Shown: piece after piece, positions 44,401 to 59,400 of the stretch
Numbering within the stretch: the stretch's first letter is position 1
Layout: the number at the start of each line of letters is the position of its first letter
From: Membranipora membranacea
Taxonomy: Eukaryota; Bryozoa; Gymnolaemata; Cheilostomatida; Membraniporidae
Assembly: GCA_914767715.1 (NCBI GenBank)
Contig: OU612074.1
Location: 17,658,062 to 17,722,061, forward strand
Direction: 5' to 3'
DNA: 64,000 nucleotides
Made by a program: the position numbers and the translations under genes
Notes under the pieces: model-generated
Databases searched by the model: none
Told to the model about the DNA's origin: nothing
The model's input: the letters and a program-made list of their open reading frames with translations, nothing else

Positions 44401-47400
44401 AATTGGTTCTTTTTTTTTAAATATAGGAAATTGAAACTAATGACACCTCCAGAGCTATAAATGTGTATGTTAGTGTTTAAAGTCATACAATTTTATTACT
44501 GCTTAGTTTATACAAACTTTAATTCATAAATTAGATTTTATTGACGTTAGCTTTTGTAGGTATTTAATAATATGTGGTTATATGATAAAAAAGCACTAGG
44601 CATTCCACCTCCGAACATGTGCCCAGTTGGCTCATTCCCAAAGACTTTGGGGGTGCAAAGTAGCACCTCAAAGTAGTCAATTTGCTTGCAAGGGTAGCTA
44701 CAGGTGGAAAATTAATACTAATGTGAACCTGGACGTGTACTGGTGGAAGCCCCCCTCCTATCTTTCACTTGCATTTACCAAATTGGGTGGATAAAGTTTG
44801 ACAGTTTTTTCTGCTTCAGTTTTTTTTGCTGGTTGCATCATTATAATAACTGATCAAATCAAGCACTCACATATAAGATTGATTAACGAAACAACGTGCC
44901 AGGAGAGGCATGAATTAAAATGAATCAATCTGCATTGTAAGACCTACTGCATATGAGGGCCATACTTGGGATGAATATTCAAGCTTAGTGCGAACAATAC
45001 TGTTGAATGCAACAAATGTGGTTTCGGATTGGCATCTGAAAGATGTCTTTTCAGCATGCAGAGTTGTCTATTTGCATTTTTAGTCACATATGAAATGTGG
45101 GTTTTCCGTTTCCTGTCAGATGAAATTAATTTTTATAACTTACAGCAATAAAATTCGCATCATATGTGTTCCATGACATGTTGTAAGCCACATCACTGAC
45201 AGAATCGATAAATTATTTGTGGTAGAATTTTATTTCTGGTCTGTAATTACCGAATACCATCGATCAAAATTCACGACACACTATGCACTGCAATAGAAAC
45301 TGATTCATCATTTGTCAAAAAGGATTGAAGCAGTACAAAAAAGATAAACCACGATTAAACAATCTGTCACAGAAAGGAAAAGCTAAGACATTATTCTTTG
45401 ACTGATAGAGATTCACATTTCTATTAAATGGAAAATTATTTTTGGTCATGTCTGGTGGCAATGTCATGTTTCGGTGGTTGCTGCAGGACTCCTCCCAAGA
45501 AAATCCGCCTTAGGTTTAGTCCCCTGGATGAAGGTAATCAACATTATTTGGTTCACACTTTTGCCCTTTGGGATCGCAAGCTTCCTATGTTCGCATCACC
45601 ATGTGGTCCTGAGCTTTTTCAGAGTGATTGTGGTACAGCCAAGCTTGCAAAAGATTCCCAAGTTGAGGGTAAAGTCATTTCATGGCTCACATTCCAATTA
45701 CTGGGAATGTGGTTGATAATGACATGCTATGAAAAATAGGGCAAATATTATGAGCGTTTAAACTACCTTTGGTAATTCTACTGATATTTAACTACAACAG
45801 AGATCTCCACAATGCGCTTTTGTTTAAAGTATAGTAGTGCCTCCCCTATTGGGCGTCATGTTGTTAGTCTCAGGCTAATTATGAGCACTGTAGCGACCTT
45901 TCAAATAGCCAATGGAGAGAGTTGCAACTGTTTGCTCCACTGGAAAGAAATTTCTCCTCAACTTTTCCCGACCCCTAAAATAACCTCTCTTTATCATTCT
46001 ATGATTGTTTATGAAACGATACAATTTCAGAGGATAGTCCCCTGAAAAAATTTTGAAAAACATTTTCATTGCAGGTGATAATATATAATGTTGTGTCTAC
46101 AAACAATGTATAATATTTATAAAAATACATTTTTACACAAACGATGTCAGCTATTTAGAATCCAATTTAGTTTTTCTCGGATACGTAGAAATATGGTATG
46201 TCCTGAGATGTCTTAATTGATGATGACATAGAGTTATAACACTGATTCTAATGAAAAAAAATTCCTGGAGCTTGCTAAGTATGACAAGTGATCTTGTTTT
46301 GTTTTAATTTAGGTCTGACATGTGAGCCTGCGCTAGGAGAGTGTCTAGCTGACATTAATACTTGCACGGCTGGAGAGCCTAGATCAGACCTGTCATGTGA
46401 CACCGGTGAATGTTGCCAAGCTATCGCGCCAACAACAACAACAACAACTGGTGAGTCTTGCAAATGTCTGTTTGACCTAATCATTATCTCATTTAATTGT
46501 CTCTGAATTATATTTGCTATATTTTTAAACTAGATTCAATCACATCCACTTGATAAAACAAGTTGCCCTAGAGAAATAAATTTTAAGAGTTTTTTTAAGA
46601 GTTTAGTCGAATATCAGCTTCTAATATTCGCTTGCCTCGCTATTTCAAGCTTGTGAGAAATTGCAAAAACTTCCTCAGGCGAACACTCTACTTATCAAGG
46701 ACAAAACAATAAACATGTAAGTCAAACCTTAAAATGAGGAGGTATATACATAGTTAGATCACACATTTTATCAGGCGCTGTCAAAGATGCTAGGATATTA
46801 TCTTTTTTCTTTCAGAGGAGAATTGGTCATGCGGAAAATTTTCATCACCTAGTGGTGTGCTGACTTCTCCAAATTATCCGTTTTATTATGGCAACAACGT
46901 AGACTGTTCCTATAGTATATCTCTTGGACATATTTCTGGAGCTGTTGTGGTCATCACATTCACTGACTTGAAAATCGAGTTTCATTCTACCTGCGAAAAC
47001 GATTATGTTGAGGTGAAAACGGATTATTGATTACATTCTTTAATTTTTGCATACTGCCAAACCCCTGTTCTTCGTACAATCTCAATTGTTCAGTATGGTA
47101 CGATTCTGGTTCTGATCAAGTTCATGTATCCAACAACACTTTACTTTAGATCTTTGATGGTGAGAGCGGTAGCCCACTAGCAAAGTATTGTGGCACTGGT
47201 GCTCCTCAGGTACAAGCTTTCTCTAACCATGTTATCATCGTATTCCACACTGATAGCGGCGGCGGCGGCTACAGCGGCTGGCGTCTCACCTGGTCACGTA
47301 AGTATTACAATAAGTCATGCAATTGTCATTATGGTCAAGTTGTTCAAATGCTTGATTTTAATTTTTGCATTTATACCAACTACTACTCGAACCTACACAA

Positions 47401-50400
47401 CAGATGAACCAGGTAAGCTCTGACATGTTGTTATCTATCTGTCAGCATGCATTGCCATATATCCAGGCTCAGATTTGTTGTTTACAGTATTAAAACTTGC
47501 TGCAGTATTGATGCGGCCCAAAGGCAACATTTTGAACAAAGAACTCAAAAAATCATCTGTCACAGGAATGCAGATGCTGGCCCTATTCAAGTTTTTGCCC
47601 ATTCAATTTCTAAATAGTGATAAATAAGCTTATTCGCCTGTCACATTATTTACTAGGCGTGCATTCAGGCGAATGAAATGGCACTAAAAATTATTTTTAG
47701 CCAATAATAGAGGCGACCAAGTCTGATGAAAACAGCTTTACAACAGCGATTCGAATAAACACATTAATCACAATTTTACCATGTTTGTTATTGAGTAATG
47801 GCTGGTGACCTTGAGTTCTTTGCTGCTGTCCTGTTATCATAACCTTGACGCCTAGAATTAAATCTGTTGGCCACTTGTTAGGCGTGCTATTATCAAGGGG
47901 TCCAAAATTAACTCAAGCAGGTTTTATCACGACCAGGTTTTATTGAGTGCCTCTCCTTCAATAAATGCCTATAAATCATTTATTGATTTATTATCTTGGA
48001 CCTGTATTAACCAGCGAATAAGCTTAATATAACCAGCTATGAGCATAACTATGAAGCACTATTTTTTCGCAAAAAAAGGTATGAGGTGTTTTGTTTAGGA
48101 CGGGGTCTTCATAGTCTGACAAAGCGCCCTGTACATTTGCCCCTCCCCCTGATGCATATCAACCCCCCCTTCTCTTAAAAAGCAAAAATCCCACCAGCGG
48201 CCAGGTGATTTCCAATAATACATATCATGAGGTGGATTAAATTCCTGAAACGATTGACTCAAATTATGTGAAATTTAACCTCAAACCAATTGTGTATTTC
48301 ATAATTATATGCATCATCACCATCACCAATATCGTAATACTTGCTGTAAAATGTGGTCTTGTTAGGTGTGTCCAATTGTGTACCCCCTTTAAATGATGGA
48401 AAATATTATTGTAGCTCCTATGGATAGAATAGAATAGTATAAAATTATTTTATTCTTGGCTTCCCTAATTTTTTTTAGCCTAAGGTGAATTGTGAGGGCC
48501 TGTCAAGTAATGAGATTATATATATATATATATATATCCTCTCTTTATCATTTTATAACATATGATTGTTTATGAAACGATACAATTTCAGAGGATAGTC
48601 CCCTGAAAAAATTTTGAAAAATATTTTCAATGCTTGTGATAATATATAATCACAGTTGCAATATTTTTATACCAAAGCAAATTTCACAACCCAAGAGCGA
48701 CACTATAAGATAAACAGCACAGCTGTATAAAATAACAGACAGTATAGAATTATTTTCTGTTTGGCTTTCCTTATTTTTTTGAGCTAAAAGTGAATTAAGT
48801 GGGCCTGTCAAGGTATGAGATTCAACACTTGGATTTGAAGGTGTGATACAAGTGGTATCCGATCAATAGGGCACTTCTCAGACTATATCAAGATCGTACC
48901 AGACAAAATTTGTGTCTACAAACACTGTATAAATATATTATTCACAACAATACATTTCTTCACAAACAATGTCAGCCATTTAGAAACCAATTTATTTTCA
49001 TCGGATACATAGAAATATGGTATGTCTTGAGATGTCTTCATTGATGATGACATAGAGTTATAACAACAATTTTGATAAAAAAATTCCTAGAGCTTGCTAA
49101 GTGTATCAAGTGATCTTGTTATTGTTGTATATTAGGTGCGACATGTGAGCTTGCGCTAGGAGAGTGTCTAGCTGACATTAAGGATTGCACGGCTGGAGAG
49201 CCTAGACCAGACCTGCCATGTGACTCCGGTGAATGTTGCCACGCTAACGAGCCAACAAAAATATTGTGGACAACGCAAATATGGACAACTGGTGAGTCTT
49301 ACCCATGTCTGTTTAACCTTATCATCACCTCATTTAGGTTTCTCTGAATTATTTGTGCTGTATTCGTAAACTAGATTCAATCACATCTACTTGATCAAAC
49401 ATGCTACCCTAAAGGAGTAAGTTTTAGCCAGAGTTTAGTCGGCTAGCAGCTGCAGCGGCTGCAGCTCATAATTTAGCTCGCCTCACTATTTCGAGCTTGT
49501 GAGAAATTGAAAAGATTTCCACTGTGGAACACTCTACTTATCAAGGGTAGGTTAAAACAATAAACATGTAAGTTAAACCTTATTATGAAGAGATATCTAG
49601 CAATCTTTTTCTTTCAGAGGAAAGTTGGTCAGGCGACGAATGCGGAAATTTCTCATCACCTAGTGGTGTGCTGACTTCTCCCAATCATCCGGATCATTAT
49701 GGCAACAACATAGACTGTTCCTATAGAGTGTCTCTTGGAGAGAATTCTAGTGCTGTTGTGGTCATCAATTTCACTGACTTCAATGTCGAGGATGATTCTA
49801 CATGTTATTACGATTATGTTAAGGTGAAAACGAATTATTGAATACATTTTTTATTTTTTGCCTACTGCCAAACCCCTGTTCTTCGTACAATCTCAATTAT
49901 TCAGTATGGTGCGATTCTCGTTCTGATCAAGTTCATGTATCCATCAACTCTTTACTTTAGATCTTTGATGGTGGGAGCGGTAACTCACTAGGACAGTATT
50001 GTGGTAATGATGCTCGCCAGATAGTAGCTTTCTCTAACTATGTTATTATTGTATTCCACACTGATGACAGTACTACGCGATCAGGCTGGCGTCTCACCTG
50101 GTCGCCAAAATCAACTGGTTAGTCTGACAAATGTCTGTTTTACCTAATCATTACCCCAATTAACCATCTTTGAATTTTTTGTGTTGTATTTTTAAACTAG
50201 ATTCAATCACATCTACTTGATCAAACATGTTACCCTAAAGGAGTAAATTTTAGCCAGATTTTAGTCGGCTAGCAGTTGTGGCGGCTGCAGCTTATAATTT
50301 TAGCTCGCCTCGCTATTTCGAGCTTGTGAGAAATTGCAAAATTTTCCTCAGGCGAACACTCTACTTATCAAGGGTAGGATAAAGCAATAAACATGTAAGT

Positions 50401-53400
50401 TAAACCTCATAAATAAGAGCTATTTAGCTAGATCATACATTTTATCACGTGCTGTCAAAGATGTTGGGAAATTATCTTTTTCTTTCAGAGGAAACTTGGT
50501 CAGGCGGAGAAATTTCATCACCTAGTGGTGTGCTGACTTCTCCCAATTATCCGTCTGATTATGGCCTCAACATAAACTGTTCCTATAGAGTGTCTCTTGG
50601 AGAGAATTCAAGTGCTGTTGTGTTCATCAATTTCACTGACTTCAATGTCGAGGGTGGATATTCATGTCATTACGATTATGTTCAGGTGAAAACGGGTTAT
50701 TGAATACATTTTTTATTTTTTGCCTACTGCCAAACCCCTGTTCTTCGTACAATCTCAATTATTCAGTATGGTGCGATTCTGGTTCTGATCAAGTTCATGT
50801 ATCCAACAACTCTTTACTTTAGATTTTTGATGGTGGGAGCGGAAACTCACTAGGACATTATTGTGGTACTGATGCTCCACAGATACAAGCTCTCTCTAAC
50901 TATGTTATTATTGTATTCCACACTGATGCCTATCAAACACAATCAGGCTGGCGTCTCACCTGGTCAGCAAAATCAACTGGTGAGTCTGACAAATGTCTGT
51001 TTTACCTAATCATTACCTCATTTAACTAACTTTGAATTTTTTGTGCTGTATATTTAAACTAGATTCAATCACATCTACTTGATCAAACATGTTACCCTAA
51101 AGGAGTAAATTTTAGCCAGAAATTAGTCGGCTAGCAGCTGCAGCGGCCGCAGCTTATAATTTTCGCTTGCCATGCTATTTCGTGCTTGTGAGAAATTGCA
51201 AAATTTTCCTCAGGCGAACACTCTACTTATCAAGGGTAGGACAAAACAATAAACATGTAAGTTAAACACCATAATAGAGAGATATATAGCTAGGTCATAC
51301 ATTTTATCAGGTGCTGTCAAAGATGCTGGGAAATTATCTTTTTCTTTCAGAGGAAACTTGGCCAGGCGGAGAATTTTCGTCACCTAGTGGTGTGCTGACT
51401 TCTCCCAATTATCCGTTTGATTATGGCAACAACATAGACTGTTCCTATAGAGTGTCTCTTGGAGAGAATTCTAGTGCTGTTGTGTTCATCAATTTCACTG
51501 ACTTCAATGTCGAGGATCATCATAGATGTGACGACGATTATGTTGAGGTGAAAACGAATTATTGAATACATTTTTTATTTTTTGCCTACTGCCAAACCCC
51601 TGTTCATCTTACAATCTCAATTATTCAGTATGGTACGATTCTGGTTCTGATCAAGTTCATGTATCCAATAACTCTTTACTTTAGATCTTTGATGGTGAGA
51701 GCGGTTACTCACTAGGAAAGTATTGTGGTACTGGTGCTCCACAGATACTAGCTTTCTCTAACTATGTTATTATTGTATTCCACACTGATAAGAGGGATAG
51801 GCGGTCAGGCTGGCGTCTCACCTGGTCGCGTAAGTATTACATTAAGGCATGCAATTGATGCGGATCAAAGGCAACATTTTGAACAAAGAACTCAAAAAAT
51901 CATCTGTCATAGGAATGCAACCGCTGGCCCTATTCAAGTTTTTGCCAATTCAATTTCTAAATAGTGATAAATATAACCAGCTATAAGCATAACTATGAAG
52001 CACTATTTTTTTGCAAAAAAAAGCATGAGGTGTGATGTTAAGGACGGGGTCTTCATAGTCTGACAATGCGCCCTGTACATTTGCCCCTCCCCCTGACGCA
52101 GATAAACCCCCCCCTCGTCTTAAAAAGTAAAAAGAAAAACCACCAGCGGACAGGTGATTTCCAATAATATATATCATGGAGGATTAAATTCCATACAAGA
52201 TTAACTCGAATTGTGTGAAATTTAACCTCAAACTGTTTGTGTATTTCGTAATTCTATGGATGATCACCATCACCAACATTGTAATACTTGCTGTAAAATA
52301 TTGTCTTGTTAGGTGCGGCCCATTGTGTACCCCCTTTATATGATGGAAAATATTATTGTAGCTTACATGTCAATTGATAACAGGTTCAAAAGTATCCTTT
52401 GTAGCTGGCCACATCCTTGGAGCATCTGCCCCCATACTTTTTAGAGGCACAGCAAGATTACATGTAATTCTCCATCACACTTATTTTGCAATAAAGTAGG
52501 CATAACTTAATTCAAATGAAATTTAAATTGATGAATAAGCCAAAACTATGCGATGTGTTAGAACACAGAACCATATAAAGTGAGGTTGGTATTGCATAAA
52601 AGGCTACCTGTTTTCCGAGCATGCTCTATTTGATTGCGTAATAACTCCAAGGATTAGGTTAACTCGGCCAGTCAAGAGTGAAGTGATCAGGGGGCACAGA
52701 CTGATTTTTACCACGACAGGGATTTTTGTCTTGGGATACTGGTTGGAAAGTAACTTTGGCCTAAATACATATAAGCCATTAAAGGAGGACTGCGATTCAG
52801 ATTACTCTCTCCCATCCTTATTCAGGATTATTGATCATCCAATTCTGATTCAGTACTTGAGCTCCATGTTGTTGCCGAATATGCCATAAATGTTTGTATT
52901 TATTGATAAGGGAAAGTTTTCTGTCGGAAGTGCATAGAACTCTTGAAAATCATTCTAGCTACATATTGCTCAATAATATTTGACTCTGCGGATGGATTTT
53001 TGAAAGCTTATTTTCTATTTTTTTAAACAAACGAAGATATGAAAATGTGCAGGAAGAGAACCATTTCGACTACTCATTCTTAGTCTTCTTGTTAAATAAC
53101 GGCGACACGATGTGTGCCACAGCAGGTGTACTGCAAAATATTGATTTACTAGTGAAATTTAAATGAAAAATATCACTAATCTTCATGCTATTCACTGTTG
53201 AATATGGCTCAAAGTAGCCTGTCCTGACAAGACATGTCAGGCTCAATGTAATAACCATGATGTCAAAAGTTATTAGGATGTTAATTTGAGCATAGCAAAT
53301 TTGTAAAGGTATGTCGCATAAAATTGACACAAAGTAAAAATAAATGCTGGACCTGAACCGCAGGCCATCTCTAAGGTATAAGTGCAGATTTAATATGAAT

Positions 53401-56400
53401 TTGAAAAAAATGTATCAGAACCATATAATAAAAAGAATACCGATCTTATTGCGATTCTTGCAATTTCTGTATATAGAATAGTGAAGAGTAATTTATTTGA
53501 GGTATATAGTTTTCAGATTGAATTTGATCGGTGGCCGTCATCAATATACTATCATGTAAATAATAATGACCGTAACGACTCTACTTATCAAGGGTAGGAT
53601 AAAACAATATACGTCTAAGTTAAACCGCATAATAAAGAGATATATAGCTAGATCATACATTTTATCAGGTGCTGCCAAAGATGCTGGGAAATTATCTTTT
53701 TCTTTCAGAGGGAACTTGGTCAGGCGGAGAAATTTCATCACCTAGTGGTGTGCTGACTTCTCCCAATTATCCATCTGATTATGGCAACAACACAGACTGT
53801 TCCTATAGAGTGTCTCTTGGAGAGAATTCAAGTGCTGTTGTGGTCATCAATTTCACTGACTTCAATGTCGAGGATGATTCTAGATGTGATGACGATTATG
53901 TTAAGGTGAAAACGGGTTATTGAATACATTTTTTATTTTTTGCCTACTGCCAAACCCCTGTTCTTCGTACAATCTCAATTATTCAGTATGGTGCGATTCT
54001 CGTTTTGATCAAGTTCATGTATCCAACAACTCTTTACTTTAGATCTTTGATGGTCGGATCGGTAACTCACTAGGACAGTATTGTGGTACTGATGCTCCAC
54101 AGATACAAGCTTTCTCTAACTATGTTATTATTGTATTCCACACTGATGACAGTACTACACGATCAGGCTGGCGTCTCACCTGGTCGCCAAAAACAGCTGG
54201 TGAGTCTGACAAATATCTGTTTTACCTAATCATTACCTCATTTAACTATCTTTGAATTTTTTGTGCTGTATTTTTAAACTAGATTCATTGACATCTACTT
54301 GATCAAACATGTTACCCTAAAGGAGTAAATTTTAGCCAGATTTTAGTCGGCTATCAGTTGTGGCGGCTGCAGTTTATAATTTAAGCTCGCCTCGCTATTT
54401 CGAGCTTGTGAGAAATTCCAAAATTTTCCTCAGGCGAACACTTTACTTATCAAGGGTAGGATAAAACAATAAACATGTAAGTTAAACCTCATAAATGAGA
54501 GATATATAGCTAGATCATACATTTTATCAGGTGCTGCCAAAGATGTTGGGAAATTATCTTTTTCTTTCAGAGGAAAGTTGGTCAGGCGGAAAAATTTCAT
54601 CACCTAGCGGTGTGCTGACTTCTCCCAATTATCCGTCTGATTATGGCCACAACATAGACTGTTCCTATAGAGTGTCTCTTGGAGAGAATTCAAGTGCTGT
54701 TGTGGGCATCAATTTCACTGACTTCAATGTCGAGGATGATTCTACATGTGGCGACGATTATGTTAAGGTGAAAACGAATTATTGAATACATTTTTTTCCT
54801 ACTGCCAAACCCCTGTTCTTCGTACAATCTCAATTATTCAGTATGGTGCGATTCTGGTTCTGATCAAGTTCATGTATCCAACAACTCTTTACTTTAGATT
54901 TTTGATGGTGGGAGCGGAAACTCACTAGGAAAGTATTGTGGTACTGATGCTCCACAGATACAAGCTTTCTCTAACTATGTTATTATTGTATTCCACACTG
55001 ATGACAGGACTACACGATCAGGCTGGCGTCTCACCTGGTCGCCAAAATCAACTGGTGAGTCTGACAAATGTCTGTTTTACCTAATCATTACCCCAATTAA
55101 CCATCTTTGAATTTTTTGTGCTGTATTTTTAAACTAGATTCAATCACATCTACTCGATCAAACATGCTACCCTAAAGGAGAAAATTTTAGCAGAGTTTAG
55201 TCAGCTAGCAGCTGCAGCGGCTGCAGCTTATAATTTTCGCTAGCCTCGCTATTTCGCGCTTGTGAGAAACTGCAAAAGTTTCCTCAGGCAAACACTCTTC
55301 TTATCAAGGGTAGGGCAAAAAAATAAACATGTAAGTTAAACCTTATTATGAAGAGATATATAGCTAGATCACACATTTTATCAGGTGCTGTCAAAGATGC
55401 TGGAAAATTATCTTTTTCTTTTAGAGGAAATTCGGTCATGCGGAAAATTTTCATCACCTAGTGGCGTGCTGACTTCTCCTAATTATCCATCTGATTATGG
55501 TAGCGACGTGGACTGTTCATATAGTGTGTCTCTTGGACATATTTCTGGAGCTGTTGTTGTCATCACATTCGCTGACTTTAATGTCGAGTCTCATTCTACA
55601 TGCGGATTCGATTATGTTGAGGTGAAAACGAATTATTGAATACTCTTTAGTTTTGGCTGCTGCTAAACCCCTGGTCTCCGTACAATCTCAATCATTCAGT
55701 AGGGTAAGATTCTGGTTTTGATCAAGTTCATATATCCAACAGCTGTTTACTTTAGATCTTTGATGGTGAGGGCGGTTACTCACTAGGAAAGTATTGTGGT
55801 ACTGATGCGCCTCAGATTCGAGCTTTCTCTAACTACGTTACTATCGTATTCCGAAGTGATCAGAGTGTTACAAAATCAGGCTGGCGTCTCACCTGGTCGC
55901 GTAAGTATTAAAATTAGACATACAATTGTTGTTATGGTCAAGTTGTTCAAATGCTTGATTTTGATTTTAGCATTTATACCAACTACTTCTCGATCCTACA
56001 CAACAGATGAACCAGGTAAGCTCTGACATGTTGTTATCTATCTGTCAGCATGCATTGCCATTTGTTTCCATGCTGGCACAGATTTGTTGTTTACAGCGGC
56101 AGCAAGCCTGCTTTCCTATCTGAATCCTCAAAGTAACAGCATTATAACTCGCTGCAGTATTGATGCGGCCCCAAGGCAATATTTTGAACAACAGAACTCA
56201 AAAAATCATCTTTCTCAAAAGTGCAGCCACTGGCCCTATTCAAGTTTTTGCCAATTCAATTTCTAAATGGTGATAAATATAACCAGATCAAACATACAGA
56301 TACTAGCTGACTTACTATGCAGCACTATTTTTTTGCAAAAGAAGTATGAAGTGTGTTGTTAAGAACGGGGTCTTCATAGTCTGACGAAGCCTCCTGTACA

Positions 56401-59400
56401 GTTCCCCCCCCCCCCATGTTGAAAAGCAAAAATCCTACCCGAAGGACAGGTGTTTTCCAATAATATATATCATGGGTGGATAAACTCCATAAAAGATTAA
56501 CTCAAAGTGTGTGAAATTTAATCTCAAACCATTTGTGTATTTCGTAATTTTATGTTACCTCACCATCTCCAACATTGTACGTACTTGCTGTATAATGTGG
56601 TCTTGTTAGGAGTGTCCAATTGTGTACCCGCTTATAATGACAGGAAAAAAATAAATCCATTCCTTCACACACAATGTCAGCTGTTTAGGAACAAAATTAG
56701 TTTTTGTCGGATACATAGAAATATTTTATGTCCTGAGATGTCTTTATTGACAAAGAGTTATAACGATTATTCTAATAAAAAATTCCTAGAGCTTTCTAGG
56801 TGTTACAAGTGATCTTGTTTTTGTTTTATTTTAGGTCTGACATGTGAGCTTGCGCTAGGAGAGTGTCTAGCTGACATCAACAATTGCACGGCTGGAGTGC
56901 CTAGACCAGACCTGTCATGTGACTCCGGTGAATGTTGCCACGCTAACGAGCCAACATCTGGTGAGTCTTGCAATTTACTGATTAACCTAGTCATTACTTC
57001 ATTTAAGTGTCTTTGAATTTTTTGTGCTGTATTTGTAAACTAGATTCAATAATCGATTTGATCAAACATCTTACCCTAGAGGAATAAATTTTTTGCAGGA
57101 GTTTAGTCTCGACTATCAGCTTACAATTTTCGCTCGGCTCGCTATTTCGAGGTTGTGAGGAATTGAAAAGATTTCCTCAGTGGAACACTCTACTTATCTT
57201 GGGTAGGATAAAACAATAGAGCAAAATTTTCCTCAGGGACCTTATAATGAAGAGATATATAGCTATATAACACATTTTACCAGGCGCTGTAAAGATGCTG
57301 GGAAGTTATCTTTTTCTTTCAGAGGAAACTTGGTCATGCGGAAACTTTTCATCACCTAGTGGTGTGCTGACATCTTCCAATTATCCGTCTGATTATGGCA
57401 ACAACATAGACTGTTCCTATAGAGTGTCTCTTGGAGAGAATTCAAGTGCTGTTGTGGTCATCAATTTTACTGACTTTGATGTCGAATTTCATTCTACATG
57501 CGACTTCGATTATATTGAGGTGAAAACGAATTACTGAATGCATTCTTTAATTTTTGTCTACTGCCAAACCACTGGTCTTCGTACAATCTCAATTATTCAT
57601 TATGGTACGATTCTGGTTCTGATCTGGTTCTGATCAAGTTCACATATCCGACAACTCTTTACTTCAGTTCTTCGATGGTGAGAGCAGTGAGACACTAGGA
57701 AGGTATTGTGGTACTGATGCTCCACAGATACGAGCTTTCTCTAACTACGTTACTATCGTGTTCCGCACTGATGGGGTGATTAGGCGGTCAGGCTGGCGTC
57801 TTACCTGGTCGCGTAAGTATTAGAATAAGGCATACAATTGTCATTATGCTCAAGTTGTTCAAATGCTTGATTTTAATTTGAGAATTATACCAACTACTAC
57901 TCCAACCTACACAACAGATGAACCAGGATAGCTATGACATGCCATTGTCTATCTTTCAGCATGCATTGCCATATATCCATTTGATTTGATGCTGGCTCAG
58001 ATTTGTTGTTTTTTAGAGGCAGCAACCCTGCTTTCCCATCTGAATCCTCTAAGTAACAGCATTATAACGTGCTGCAGTATTGATGCAGCCCCAACGCAAC
58101 ATTTTGAAAAAAGAACTAGAAAAAATCCTCTGTCACAGGAATGCAGCCGCTGGCCTTATTCAAGTTTTTTTCCTAATCAATAACTAAATACTAAATAGTG
58201 ATAAATATAACCATATCAAACATACCGATATTAGCTGACTTACTTTACAGCACTAGTTTTTTGCGAAAATGTATGAGGTGTGTTGTTAGGGGCGGGGTCT
58301 TCATAATCTAAAAAAGTGCCCTGTACATTTGCCCCTCCACCTGACGCCTATCAACCCCCCCCCTCTTGAAAAGCAAAAATCCTATCAGCAGACAGGCGCT
58401 CTCCAATAATAAATATTATGGGATTATTAAATTCCATGAAAAATCAACTCGAATTGTGAGAAATTTAACCTTAAACTGTTTGTGTATTTTGTAATTCCAT
58501 GTAACATCACCATCACCAACATTGTACATACTTGCTGTAAAACGTGGTCTTGTTAGGTGTGTCCCATCGTGTACCCCCTTTAAATGACGGAAAATTCTTA
58601 AATCTGCTTACCAATGCTCCAACAATCTGGTATTATTGTAGCTCCTATGTAAATTGATAACAGGTACAAAAATATCCATTGGAGCTGGCCACATCCTTGG
58701 AGCATCTGTACCCATACTTTTTGGAGGCGAGGCAAGATTAATATGTAATTCTTCATCAGTCTTGTCTTGCAGTAAAATAGGCATAATTTAATTCCAATGT
58801 AAGTTGAATGGAGGAGCAAGCCAAAAATATGCGATGTGTTAGAACACAGAACCATATAAAGAGAGGTTGGTATCACATAAAAAGCAAGATCACTTCCGAG
58901 CACTCTCTTTGGTTGTGCAATAACTCCAAGGACTAGGTTAACTCGGCCACTCAAGAGTGAAGTGATCAGGGGGCAGAGACTGATTTTGCTGCAGCAATGA
59001 TGCGCTTGAGATTCACCCTCTCCCATCCTCATCCAGGAGGATAGATCATCCAATTCTGGTTTCGTAAATGAGCTCCATGTTGGCGCGAAATATGCCATAA
59101 ATGTTTGTTTTAATTGTTAACGAAAAGTTTGACGTCGAGATGGGACTCTTGAAAATCATTATAGCTACATATTCTTCAATTGTATTTGACTGTGCTGAGG
59201 GTATTTTGAAAGCTTAATTTCTATTTTTAAAAGAAAATAAGGTATGAAAAAGTGTAGGCAGTCGTTTTGTTAAATCACGGTGACATGATTGATCCCACAG
59301 CAGGTGTACCGCAATATATTGAATTTCTAGAGAATTTTAAATTGTTAGGTCACTAATCATCTTGCTATTCACTATTGAATATGGCTCATTGTAGCCTGTT

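Larger units (their letters stand above)
41401..46312. other. Long first intron of the multi-CUB gene
   Basis: No exon is recognised in 4.9 kb. It contains the hairpin repeat at 42789-42917, the dispersed repeat at 43420-43515, a 17-base C tract at 44100-44115, and from about 45655 a block that recurs at about 59998 as part of the gene's tandem duplications. Confidence 0.5.

Noticed and set aside
45428-45739. 103-codon ORF near the multi-CUB gene with several Cys
   Set aside because: No splice sites in matching phase and no family resemblance. Its 3' part is a repeat shared with about 60.0 kb that is not open there.
58598-59098. 166-codon minus-strand ORF
   Set aside because: It lies in a duplicated intron block, and the sister block near 52.4-52.9 kb does not keep the frame. 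No recognisable domain.
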